Below, one piece after another: positions 24,687-31,458 of a DNA stretch of 38,032 nucleotides. This DNA comes from a virus. The stretch spans positions 1 to 38,032 of the IMG/VR virus record IMGVR_UViG_3300018432_000026; one strand, written 5' to 3'. The notes below the pieces were generated by a model, which was not told where the DNA came from, did not search any database, and was given only the letters and a program-made list of their open reading frames with translations. The position numbers and the translations under genes were made by a program. Positions within the stretch are counted from its first letter, which is position 1; each line of letters starts with the position of its first letter.

Positions 24687-24916
24687 CAGCCGGCGTCCGT
24701 CGAGCCGTAGCCGTTGAGCGTCCACGCGAGCCGTACGCCCCAGTAGATCGCTTCGCCGCCGACGAACAGAACCGCCATGACGATCCCTGCCCAGAGCAGC
24801 CAGTCGAAGACGTCCGGCTCCGCTTTCCGGAACTGTGCGATCGACGCGATCACCACCGCGCCGACCAGCGAGAACAGCAGCCACGCGCCCGTCCCCAGAA
24901 TCTGAAGCTCACTCAT
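24686..24916 (-). CDS. Small membrane protein next to the wall hydrolase
   Basis: A 76-residue protein with two membrane helices (about 9-29 and 42-64) and a short loop between (QFRKAEPDVFDW). It starts 42 bases after the hydrolase stop and overlaps the following gene. A GAGAGAGAG stretch precedes the ATG. In a transfer-like module it could be a membrane partner, but no homologous family can be named. Confidence 0.7.
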   Translation of the reverse strand: MSELQILGTGAWLLFSLVGAVVIASIAQFRKAEPDVFDWLLWAGIVMAVLFVGGEAIYWGVRLAWTLNGYGSTDAG

Positions 24917-24958
24917 TGCCGGATCTCTCTCTCGTCGCGGAGCCGCGCTGATCGCTGC

Positions 24959-27394
24959 TCACACATTGCAAGCCTTGCCTGCTGTTGCCGTTCCCGAGCT
25001 GCCGGCGACGCTGACGTGAACGTGGTCACGGTGCATCGACGAATCCCCCGGACCGGCGATCGGCGAGTACGGACGCCACCCTTCGCCGTTCCGCTGAGCT
25101 GTCCAGATCTGCTCGTAATAGATCACCTGCGTGACTCCGAGAGCTGACGCGTTCGCCTGCAGCCACTTCGCGACCCGCCAGCCGTACGCTCGCGCGTCCG
25201 GAGCTTCGTAGTCGACGAAGACACCGGACAGCATCAGATCGACCGCCTGAGACCGCGACGGCAGATGACCGGGACGCGTACCCATCGACTTGATCCGCGG
25301 ATACCGGACCGCGACACAACGCATGACCGCCTGAGCGTCGACCGTCATCCCCGAGATCGGCAGCGCGCGAGCCGGAACCTTACCCTTGCTGATCCCGTCG
25401 ACCGAAGCGTCCGGATTCGACATCGTTCCGCCCAGATACAGCACGACCGGCGAATGGTCCGAGCCGAACTTCGGCAGCACGTCCTGACCGGTGAACGTCG
25501 CATTGACGAGCCAGCCGCCGTCGATCGTCCGCTTACCGTGAGTCGGAGCTTCGCCGGCTTGCCAGTTCGAGACGAGACCCGCGGCCGCCAGCGGCGACAG
25601 CAGACCGTTCTGCAGACCGGCGCCGAAGTCGGAGTTCCAATCGGCGATCGCGACCGCCGGCTGAGCTCCGGCAGCCTGAGCTTGCGTCGCCGCGATCACG
25701 CGCCGAATGTGCTCCTTGTAGACGGCGATCCGCTTCGGCTGATTCCGCGGCCGGCCGCCTTTCTCGACGCGGTACAGCAGATGCGTGTTCACGACCGAGA
25801 ACGTCTGACCGGATCCCAGATTCCGGAACTGTGCGACCTGGATCCACTTCGGGCCGACCGAGCCGCCCTCGACGCGGACAACCTGCCGGTCAGCTGTTCC
25901 GACACCGGGAGTCCGGTACTCGCGCAGCAGCTCGACACGCGACCGATCCCAGACGATCGGAACCGCGTTGTTGCCGTCCGTCATTCCCCAGCCGGCTCCG
26001 AGCGCTGTCTGCACGGCGCGCTTCGGACCGGATCCGCCGGCTTCTTGCAGGCCGATCACAGCAGCGCCGGCAGCAGCCATAGCGCGGACGCCGGAGCTGA
26101 TATCGGCCCGTCCGTTCCCGTACAGCACATTCCAGGTGCCGACCTTGACGTCGACGCCGCACGCCGTACCGTCCGGAGCTGCGTTCTCCGAGCTCGGAGA
26201 GTCCGACCGGATCGACGCCTGCAGATACTTCCGGTAGCTGCCGGACGTGTACGTCGTCCACGGCTCCCACGACCGGCCGGCCGCTTCCCAGACCTTCCAC
26301 GCCTGCCATGCGTTGTCGACCGGATTCCGCCAGTCCTTGCCGGCGAACAGCTGCGGGTGAGCTCCGTCGTTGATCTGCCACATTCCGCGCATCGTTCCGC
26401 GTCCGACAGTCGGACCGGTCACGTTCCGGAAGTCAGACTCTGCTCCGGCGACCGCGACAGCTGTTGCGACCTGGTCAGCGGGGAAGTACCGGCGAGCCGC
26501 ATCCTCCGCGACCCGCCGCCCCGTAGGGTCCGGCTGGGACGCCAGCGCCGGCATGGCACCAGGGCCGCCGTACGCACCTTGCGGCGCCCATTTCATCGGA
26601 TCAATCGCTGAGTAGACGTCGCGGTAGTTCACACCGGGCGGGTAGACCTCGAAGTGCAGATGCGGACCGAACGAGCGGCCGGTCGAGCCGACCTGGCCGA
26701 TCACCTTGCCGGCTTCGACCGGCTGACCCTTCGAGACGAGCAGCCGCGACAGATGCGAATAGGTCGTCGTGTGACCGTCCGCGTGCCGGATTGCGACGCG
26801 GTTCCCTGCCCAGTCGCCGTCGTCACGAGCAGCGAGGACCATTCCGCCCATCGCTGCTCGAACATCGGCGCCGGCTGCAGCTCGGAAGTCCTGCCCGGTG
26901 TGATACCGCGCCCACGAGCCGGTAGCGCCGAAGCTCGCCGCGAGCGGACCGGAGACCGGTACGCGGAACGAGTCGACCGGCGGACCGTCCGGGCGAGCCG
27001 GCGGAGCCGGCGCCGGCTGCTGATCGGCTTGCGGAGCACGGCACGGGTTGCACGCCGCATCGTGCGCAGCCTGAGCGTCCGCGTGCGCCTGTTCCTGCTG
27101 CTGGTAGTAGTCGGACGGCGGCAGACCGTCCGCGGCGCGGTCGCCGGCTTCCAGCCAATGACCGACCGTCGTCCACGTCGACTCGACAATGTCGCGGATC
27201 AGACCGTCCGGGATCGGCGAGTAGAAGACGCGGCTCCGGGTGCCGACGTCATTGAACAGCCGGAGACCCTTCAGCGTGACCGACGTCGGCAGGTTGCCGT
27301 AGCAGCCCATCGAAGCCGTCTTCCCAGTGTTGAGGACCGCCCACAGCGCGAGCAGCACGAGACAGATCGCGACGAACAGGATCTTCCGGAACAT
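24959..27394 (-). CDS. Membrane-anchored multidomain wall hydrolase: M23, lytic transglycosylase, EEP nuclease, HxH domain
   Basis: An 811-residue protein. Residues 4-21 are a membrane anchor or signal segment. Residues about 148-252 are an M23 peptidase (HTGQD: H165, D169; HLHFEV: H245, H247). Residues about 293-391 are a lysozyme-like transglycosylase (AGAESDF with E319; GMWQIN at 337-342). Residues about 415-655 are an EEP nuclease with N422, E451, H538, D585, N587 and SDH (645-647). Residues about 685-797 are the HxH domain, ending MHRDHVHVS. It overlaps the translocase gene (TGATG; a GTG one codon earlier is possible). The order resembles conjugative hydrolases such as CwlT in concept, but the combination is not one I know. 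Confidence 0.85.
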   Translation of the reverse strand: MFRKILFVAICLVLLALWAVLNTGKTASMGCYGNLPTSVTLKGLRLFNDVGTRSRVFYSPIPDGLIRDIVESTWTTVGHWLEAGDRAADGLPPSDYYQQQEQAHADAQAAHDAACNPCRAPQADQQPAPAPPARPDGPPVDSFRVPVSGPLAASFGATGSWARYHTGQDFRAAAGADVRAAMGGMVLAARDDGDWAGNRVAIRHADGHTTTYSHLSRLLVSKGQPVEAGKVIGQVGSTGRSFGPHLHFEVYPPGVNYRDVYSAIDPMKWAPQGAYGGPGAMPALASQPDPTGRRVAEDAARRYFPADQVATAVAVAGAESDFRNVTGPTVGRGTMRGMWQINDGAHPQLFAGKDWRNPVDNAWQAWKVWEAAGRSWEPWTTYTSGSYRKYLQASIRSDSPSSENAAPDGTACGVDVKVGTWNVLYGNGRADISSGVRAMAAAGAAVIGLQEAGGSGPKRAVQTALGAGWGMTDGNNAVPIVWDRSRVELLREYRTPGVGTADRQVVRVEGGSVGPKWIQVAQFRNLGSGQTFSVVNTHLLYRVEKGGRPRNQPKRIAVYKEHIRRVIAATQAQAAGAQPAVAIADWNSDFGAGLQNGLLSPLAAAGLVSNWQAGEAPTHGKRTIDGGWLVNATFTGQDVLPKFGSDHSPVVLYLGGTMSNPDASVDGISKGKVPARALPISGMTVDAQAVMRCVAVRYPRIKSMGTRPGHLPSRSQAVDLMLSGVFVDYEAPDARAYGWRVAKWLQANASALGVTQVIYYEQIWTAQRNGEGWRPYSPIAGPGDSSMHRDHVHVSVAGSSGTATAGKACNV

Positions 27395-29475
27395 CACTCG
27401 GCCCCGTATCCGACTCCGTCGAGCAGCGCCTGCCGCTCGACCGGAGACAGTTCCTCGAGCTCAGCGTCGGCGAGGTCGTCGTCGACCGCGGAGATCGGCG
27501 ACACCGGGTTGCTCTGCCGTCTCGGCAGCGCCCTCCACTTCCGCGCCGGCTTCTCGTCGTCTTCGAGCGCGAGCTTCGCAGCTTTCCGCCGGCCGAAGCC
27601 TCCGCGGACGATCGCGCGAGCTCGCCGCTGCAGCCGGTTTCCGCCATTGTGAACCTTGTTCATCACCGGCAGCTCGTCCTCGATCGCCGTCTGCTCGATC
27701 GACTTCGCCGTCTTCCGGTCCTTGTACTTCGTCGGATCCGGACAGCGCTCCGGATCAGCCATGAACGGAGTCACGTGGATGTTCCACCAGCGGCAAGGTC
27801 CGTGGTCCGGGCAGATCGGACAGTGCTCGACGTAGTCGCGCTTGTCGTGCTGAGCGAACCGCAGACCGGGCTTGTTCGAGATCCCGACGTAGTACAGCTT
27901 CAGTCCGGTCTGCTCCGGCATCGGACCGTAGACCTTGTACACGTAGACGGTCTCCGGGGCGACGTCGACGACCTTGTCTTCGTCGACCGGCTTCATTCCG
28001 AGCGGCAGCAGACCCTGAGCGATCCGGTCCATCGCTTCGTCGTCGACGTACGCAGCGCGGAAGCGCGTCGGGTTGTTGCCGTCGTCCGTCGAGTAGCCGA
28101 CGCCTTTCTGAGTCGCCAGATTCAGCGTGTGGCAGAGCGCGCCGTCCTTCGTCGCGTCGTCGCCGAGAATCATGTCCGTGTTGATCGCCGACTTCGTCTT
28201 CATCGCGAGCCGCTGCGGGACGAGATCGCGGAAGTCGCCGATCGCCGACTTCTGGCCGATCTGAGCATTCGCCCAGATCGAGACTCCGGACGCGCGACCC
28301 TCGAACGCGATCTGACCGAGCGGCGACTTCACGCCACCCTTGACGCCGGACAGCATGTCCTGCAGCGGCAGCAGCTCGTCCAGCACGACGATGATGTGCC
28401 GGCTGTCGAGCGTCGCCCTGTGCTTCCGGCCGCCTTGCTTCAGCTGACGGTCGCGCATCACCTTCAGCGCGTCCGTGACGAGCTTCACGGTCGCGTCGGC
28501 GGACGTCACGTACCGGGCGACGCGGAAGGACCGCGGCGAGTCCGGGTCGACATGCGGAGCGAACGCGCGCATCTCGACGCCACCCTTCGCGTCCGAGACC
28601 CACAGCTCGACCGGGATCCGCTGCCAGATGATCGAGCAGAACAGCGCCCACATCAGCGACGACTTCCCGGAGCCGGTGATGCCGCCGATCAGCAGCGACA
28701 GCGCCAGGTCAATCCATGCCGGCCGGCGGCCGGCGCGGACGCCGTAGACGAGCGGAGTCGCGTCGCCGATCTTCGGCGCGGCCGGCAGCTCTTGGATCGG
28801 CAGCAGCCGCTGCAGCGGATCCGTCCAATACATCTTGATGAGGCCGACACCGACCTTGTCGCCGCGGATCAGGACGAGCTCGGTAGCTCCGCAGATCTCC
28901 GCGATCCGCGGACCGTGCGCGGCGATATCGGACAGCGTCAGACCGATACGGCGCGGCTTGACGAACGCTTCGATATCGAGATCCGGAGTCGTCCGCGGCC
29001 GGCTGAGAAACGGAACCGCCTTCTCGCGGCCGGCGACGATCTTCTCCTGAGTCAGCGCCTTGTTCCAGTCGTGCCGGAGCCAGAAGATCCGCCAGATCGA
29101 GACGATCCGGTGACGGACGACTACGGCGACGATCAGCACGACCCGGACCGAATGGTTGTACGTCCAGCACGCGACGAGCTGCAGCAGCGTGCCAAGCCGC
29201 TCCCGGTCCTTCAGCGCGCGGAGACCGTCAGTCGCGTACGCAGACCGGAGCCGGTCCGGACCTTCGTCAGAGACGCGTGCACGGCGCGGAAGCCGGTCGA
29301 CGCGCGCGAGCTCGCGGCCGCGTCGAATACAGAACGGAACCGATCCGAGCAGATCCCAGGAAAGCGCGAGCAGCACAGCGACCGGACCGGGGACGTGCTG
29401 CCAGCACGCGAAGAAAATCAGAAACCGGATCCAGAATCCGGCGTACTGCTGACCGTGATTGATTACTTGACTCAT
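27394..29475 (-). CDS. FtsK/TraB-like membrane DNA translocase fused to a GIY-YIG nuclease-type domain
   Basis: A 693-residue protein. N-terminal hydrophobic segments lie near 14-26, 32-47 and 98-133. The RecA-like motor has Walker A GGITGSGKS (264-272), WVSDAKGGVEM (292-302) and Walker B IIVVLDE (361-367). Residues about 509-612 form a GIY-YIG-like domain: VYVYKVYG (510-517), YYVGIS (528-533), R539, H543, E594 and N606, with a Cys/His insert at 552-561. Motors of this kind pump double-stranded DNA across membranes in Streptomyces-type conjugation. The start after AAGGAAG is chosen over an upstream ATG that lies in the hairpin region. Confidence 0.85.
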   Translation of the reverse strand: MSQVINHGQQYAGFWIRFLIFFACWQHVPGPVAVLLALSWDLLGSVPFCIRRGRELARVDRLPRRARVSDEGPDRLRSAYATDGLRALKDRERLGTLLQLVACWTYNHSVRVVLIVAVVVRHRIVSIWRIFWLRHDWNKALTQEKIVAGREKAVPFLSRPRTTPDLDIEAFVKPRRIGLTLSDIAAHGPRIAEICGATELVLIRGDKVGVGLIKMYWTDPLQRLLPIQELPAAPKIGDATPLVYGVRAGRRPAWIDLALSLLIGGITGSGKSSLMWALFCSIIWQRIPVELWVSDAKGGVEMRAFAPHVDPDSPRSFRVARYVTSADATVKLVTDALKVMRDRQLKQGGRKHRATLDSRHIIVVLDELLPLQDMLSGVKGGVKSPLGQIAFEGRASGVSIWANAQIGQKSAIGDFRDLVPQRLAMKTKSAINTDMILGDDATKDGALCHTLNLATQKGVGYSTDDGNNPTRFRAAYVDDEAMDRIAQGLLPLGMKPVDEDKVVDVAPETVYVYKVYGPMPEQTGLKLYYVGISNKPGLRFAQHDKRDYVEHCPICPDHGPCRWWNIHVTPFMADPERCPDPTKYKDRKTAKSIEQTAIEDELPVMNKVHNGGNRLQRRARAIVRGGFGRRKAAKLALEDDEKPARKWRALPRRQSNPVSPISAVDDDLADAELEELSPVERQALLDGVGYGAE

Positions 29476-29502
29476 CGTGGGGAGTCGCTTCCTTCTAGGT
29501 GC

Positions 29503-29542
29503 GGTTCGGCGCCGCCGCGGAATGTTGCGACGGCGCCGAACC
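29503..29542 (-). terminator. Intercistronic hairpin (attenuator) before the translocase
   Basis: Arms GGTTCGGCGCCG (29503-29514) and CGGCGCCGAACC (29531-29542) pair perfectly over 12 bp. It lies between the small membrane protein gene and the translocase gene of one operon. It probably reduces translocase expression relative to the small proteins. Confidence 0.65.
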
Positions 29543-29565
29543 TGCCGGGTTTTCATCTAGAGCGG

Positions 29566-29817
29566 TCAGTTGCTGCTGCCGCCACCGCCACCGCCGGCGC
29601 CGCCGGTGGGATCAGCGTCCGGGACCTGAATAGCGCCGCCGGCGGACTTGAAGAAAACGATCGTGCCGACGACAGCCTTTCCGGCGACGTCGCCCGCGTT
29701 GTCGAGAGCTGCGTACGCCTTCGCCGGAGAGCTGCTGTTGACGACGACGAGCAGCACAGCGACGAAGAACACGACCTTGACGACACCGATCGCGAAACCG
29801 GTGATGCCACCTTTCAT
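29566..29817 (-). CDS. Small membrane protein with glycine-rich tail
   Basis: An 83-residue protein with an excellent GGAAGGAG site seven bases before the ATG. A membrane helix covers about 7-26 (GFAIGVVKVVFFVAVLLVVV). A second weakly hydrophobic region (about 41-63) and a Gly-rich C-terminus follow. Size and make-up recall small pilin-like or spread-type membrane proteins of transfer systems, but there is no specific motif. The strong ribosome-binding site and following hairpin suggest it is made in larger amount than the translocase. Confidence 0.75.
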   Translation of the reverse strand: MKGGITGFAIGVVKVVFFVAVLLVVVNSSSPAKAYAALDNAGDVAGKAVVGTIVFFKSAGGAIQVPDADPTGGAGGGGGGSSN

Positions 29818-30023
29818 GGGATTGCTCCTTCCAGGAACAAGGGGGTAGGGGGATTGGCTTGCAAGGTCTTCTCACACCGACTCGCAGCTCGTTCCGCTGC
29901 TGTCCGCGCCTGATCGTTGCTCGCCGCTCTGGTCGCTTCGCTGAGGTAGCTCCGCGACAGCGCGCCGCCGACTGCAGACAGCGCCGGTACGGCTCTGCTG
30001 CGTGTTCGGAAGACGGCGCGCAT
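29814..30023 (-). CDS. Small basic protein, first gene of the translocase operon
   Basis: A 69-residue basic protein (MRAVFRTRSRAVPALSAVGG onward) with AGGAAGGAG about ten bases before the ATG. Its stop overlaps the next start (ATGA). No membrane helix or domain is clear. It is accepted for its ribosome-binding site and coupling. Function is unknown. Confidence 0.65.
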   Translation of the reverse strand: MRAVFRTRSRAVPALSAVGGALSRSYLSEATRAASNDQARTAAERAASRCEKTLQANPPTPLFLEGAIP

Positions 30024-30057
30024 CGTGGGTGCGCTCCTTCCTGAGTCTCGCCGGGGA

Positions 30058-30074
30058 TTGACGCGATCAGGATA
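30058..30074 (-). promoter_or_regulatory. Possible promoter of the translocase operon with operator half-site
   Basis: Minus strand TATCCT (30074-30069) could serve as a -10 about 46 bases before the first ATG; no good -35 is seen. Directly downstream is the half-site GATCGCGTCAA, identical to one arm of the operator at 34418-34435. Weak evidence. Confidence 0.3.
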
Positions 30075-30200
30075 GCGTGAGCGGCCGCGTAACGGTAGGC
30101 GGCTGGCCGGCTCGTCTGTCGCTCGAAGTAGAAGAGCGAAGCTCCGATCGGCTCGTTTCGATCCGGTACTAGTCGAAATGCGTAGCAGCCTGCTAGGCTC

Positions 30201-30222
30201 AAAATCGCGCTAGCGCGATTTT
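30201..30222. terminator. Perfect 22-bp palindrome, probable bidirectional terminator
   Basis: Each arm reads AAAATCGCGCT and the sequence is its own reverse complement. The A-run and T-run flanking a GC stem make it a terminator in both directions. In a gene-free region with repeats it could instead be a protein-binding or origin site. Confidence 0.55.
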
Positions 30223-30303
30223 GCTCCCCCGGAGCGACACCTTCCGGTTCCGATTCGATCCGGCAGACGCAGCGGCTCCCCTACTCCGGTCGACACTCGA
30301 TCC

Positions 30304-30345
30304 GTCCGCCCCCGTCCGTTCCTCGTCCGCTTCGCTCCCTGTCCG
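30304..30345. repeat. Four phased GTCCG repeats
   Basis: GTCCG begins at 30304, 30314, 30325 and 30341, spaced 10, 11 and 16 bp. On the minus strand each copy is CGGAC followed by purines (CGGACGGA, CGGACGGG, CGGACGAG, CGGACAGG). The helical spacing and the gene-free location are what suggest an iteron-like site. Confidence 0.5.
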
Positions 30346-30403
30346 TCTATCCCCTTCCGAGACTCCGTCAGTCGCTCCCACGACCGCCCGTCTCCGAACA
30401 CGG

Positions 30404-30446
30404 CAGCAGCGCCGACCGTCGCTGTCTGCGTCGGTCGGCGCTGCTG
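30404..30446 (-). terminator. Hairpin terminator after the DUF2786-like gene
   Basis: Arms CAGCAGCGCCGACCG (30404-30418) and CGGTCGGCGCTGCTG (30432-30446) pair perfectly over 15 bp with a 13-base loop. It begins six bases after the stop codon of the minus-strand gene at 30453-31160. Confidence 0.75.
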
Positions 30447-30452
30447 TCCGAG

Positions 30453-31160
30453 CTACTTCGCGAGCGCTGCAGAGCGGCGGCTGAGATCGGCGCGGCTGCC
30501 AGCAGCCCAACCTGCCGTCGCCGCGTCCTCGCCGCCACCGCGGAGCGAACGCTTCGCCGTGCGGACTCCGCCGACGAGATCGCGGATCGCGAGCTGAGCG
30601 CGCTTGCCGGCGTCGACGAGAACGAGCTCGGATCCGACCGTCTCGGCTTCGGCTTCCTTCCGCTCTTCGGTCAGCCGCTGTCCGACGCGGACCGCGAACG
30701 ACAGCAGAAACTGCCGGCGGCGAGCGAAGCCCTGTCCGTTTCCGGTTCCGCGGAACGGCGCCCACCACGCTTTCATGGAGTTGTCTGCCTGAATCCGGAG
30801 AGACGTCCAGAGCATTTTGAACCGCTCGATATCGGCTTCGGTTCCGATGACGATTGTCGTCCACTTCGTTCCGTGCCCGCTCCGAATGACTTTCACGGTT
30901 CCGAGACCGGCCGAGATCTGAGCTGCGAGCTGCGACCATGCGTGATGGTAGGTTCCGCCGGATTCGAGATCTTCGCGGATGATCGCGGACGCGACGCCGG
31001 TTTTCTGAGCAGCGGCAGCTTCGGCCATTGCGTCGGTGACGCCCCATTTCATCATCAGCCGTTCGGCTGCAGCGGAGAACGCTTCGCGCTCCGCGTCGTT
31101 GTCGGTCCGCTCGGCCTTGGCGAGCAGGGCGGCGATCTTGTCGCTGTAGTTCGTGGTCAT
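30453..31160 (-). CDS. DUF2786-like protein, leaderless
   Basis: A 235-residue protein beginning MTTNYSDKIAALLAKAERTD. The N-terminal pattern KIAALLAKAERT...EREAFSAAAERLMMKWGV (about 8-41) is the DUF2786 signature found in phages and plasmids. The rest is helical with a basic stretch near 215-235. It has its own promoter (P3) and terminator, so it is a single-gene unit. The biochemical function of the family is not known. Confidence 0.82.
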   Translation of the reverse strand: MTTNYSDKIAALLAKAERTDNDAEREAFSAAAERLMMKWGVTDAMAEAAAAQKTGVASAIIREDLESGGTYHHAWSQLAAQISAGLGTVKVIRSGHGTKWTTIVIGTEADIERFKMLWTSLRIQADNSMKAWWAPFRGTGNGQGFARRRQFLLSFAVRVGQRLTEERKEAEAETVGSELVLVDAGKRAQLAIRDLVGGVRTAKRSLRGGGEDAATAGWAAGSRADLSRRSAALAK

Positions 31161-31195
31161 GGGAATACAGTAGCAGCCTGACGCGGTCGCGTCAA
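31161..31195 (-). promoter_or_regulatory. Leaderless promoter P3 with operator-like palindrome
   Basis: Minus strand: TTGACG (31195-31190), 17-bp spacer, TACTGT (31172-31167), ATTCCC, then ATG at 31160. The inner palindrome TGACGC-GACC-GCGTCA is perfect over 6-bp arms. It lies just after a terminator, so the gene it drives should depend on it alone. Confidence 0.82.
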
Positions 31196-31212
31196 CCCGT
31201 GACGACAAGAAA

Positions 31213-31242
31213 GAACCGGCCGCGACTTTTCGCGGCCGGTTC
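31213..31242 (-). terminator. Terminator with U-rich tail
   Basis: Arms GAACCGGCCGCGA (31213-31225) and TCGCGGCCGGTTC (31230-31242) pair perfectly over 13 bp around CTTT. On the minus strand the stem is followed by TTTCTT. It ends the short gene at 31255-31422 just before promoter P3. Confidence 0.85.
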
Positions 31243-31254
31243 CTTCAGCTCGGA

Positions 31255-31422
31255 TCAAATACGGGACGAGACGATCGAGTGATCGCCGCGGCAGACGATC
31301 TCGGAAGAGACCCAGCCGGCGCCGCGGAGCGTCCGGAGGATCAGTCGGCCCTGGACGTAGCCGAGCTCGACGGCGACGCGGGGGGAGTCGGAGAGGCGGG
31401 AGAGGATCTTCGTCGTGGTCAT
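31255..31422 (-). CDS. 55-residue winged-helix-like protein, leaderless
   Basis: A single-gene unit with its own promoter (P4) and terminator. The sequence MTTTKILSRLSDSPRVAVEL, then GYVQGRLILRTLRGAGWVSSEI and VCRGDHSIVSSRI, has the helix-helix-strand-strand rhythm of a small winged helix. It may be a DNA-binding regulator, possibly of the repeated operators. The call is from pattern only. Confidence 0.6.
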   Translation of the reverse strand: MTTTKILSRLSDSPRVAVELGYVQGRLILRTLRGAGWVSSEIVCRGDHSIVSSRI

Positions 31423-31458
31423 GGGAATACAGTAACAGCCTTGACGGAGTCGCGTCAA
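31423..31458 (-). promoter_or_regulatory. Leaderless promoter P4 with perfect operator palindrome
   Basis: Minus strand: TTGACG (31458-31453), 18-bp spacer, TACTGT (31434-31429), ATTCCC, then ATG at 31422. The palindrome TTGAC-N8-GTCAA is perfect. The TGA stop of the preceding gene (31457-31455) lies inside the -35 hexamer. Confidence 0.85.

Larger units (their letters stand above)
30024..30452. other. Gene-free regulatory or origin-like region (429 bp)
   Basis: No convincing gene on either strand. It holds, left to right, an operator-like half-site TTGACGCGATC (30058-30068) next to a possible minus-strand -10 TATCCT (30074-30069), three copies of TCGATCCG (30158, 30255, 30298), a 22-bp palindrome, four phased GTCCG repeats and a terminator hairpin. 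From about 30240 to 30400 the plus strand is pyrimidine-rich, unlike the neighbouring coding DNA. It is the likely control region for the translocase operon and could also be an origin or transfer site. Confidence 0.6.

Noticed and set aside
24959-27394. A second endolysin for host lysis
   Set aside because: It carries an N-terminal membrane segment, is transcribed away from the lysis genes and is coupled to a translocase gene, which fits a localised wall-opening role better.
27649-29913. A 754-residue plus-strand open frame opposite the translocase
   Set aside because: The minus strand carries Walker motifs and a GIY-YIG pattern; the plus frame is a low-information antisense translation.
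29612-30202. A 196-residue minus-strand frame across the start of the translocase operon
   Set aside because: It overlaps two small genes that have excellent ribosome-binding sites and a four-base overlap, and its own start has none.
30210-30401. A 63-residue minus-strand frame in the gene-free region
   Set aside because: It starts at GTG without a ribosome-binding site, is compositionally odd and runs through the palindrome. The region looks regulatory.
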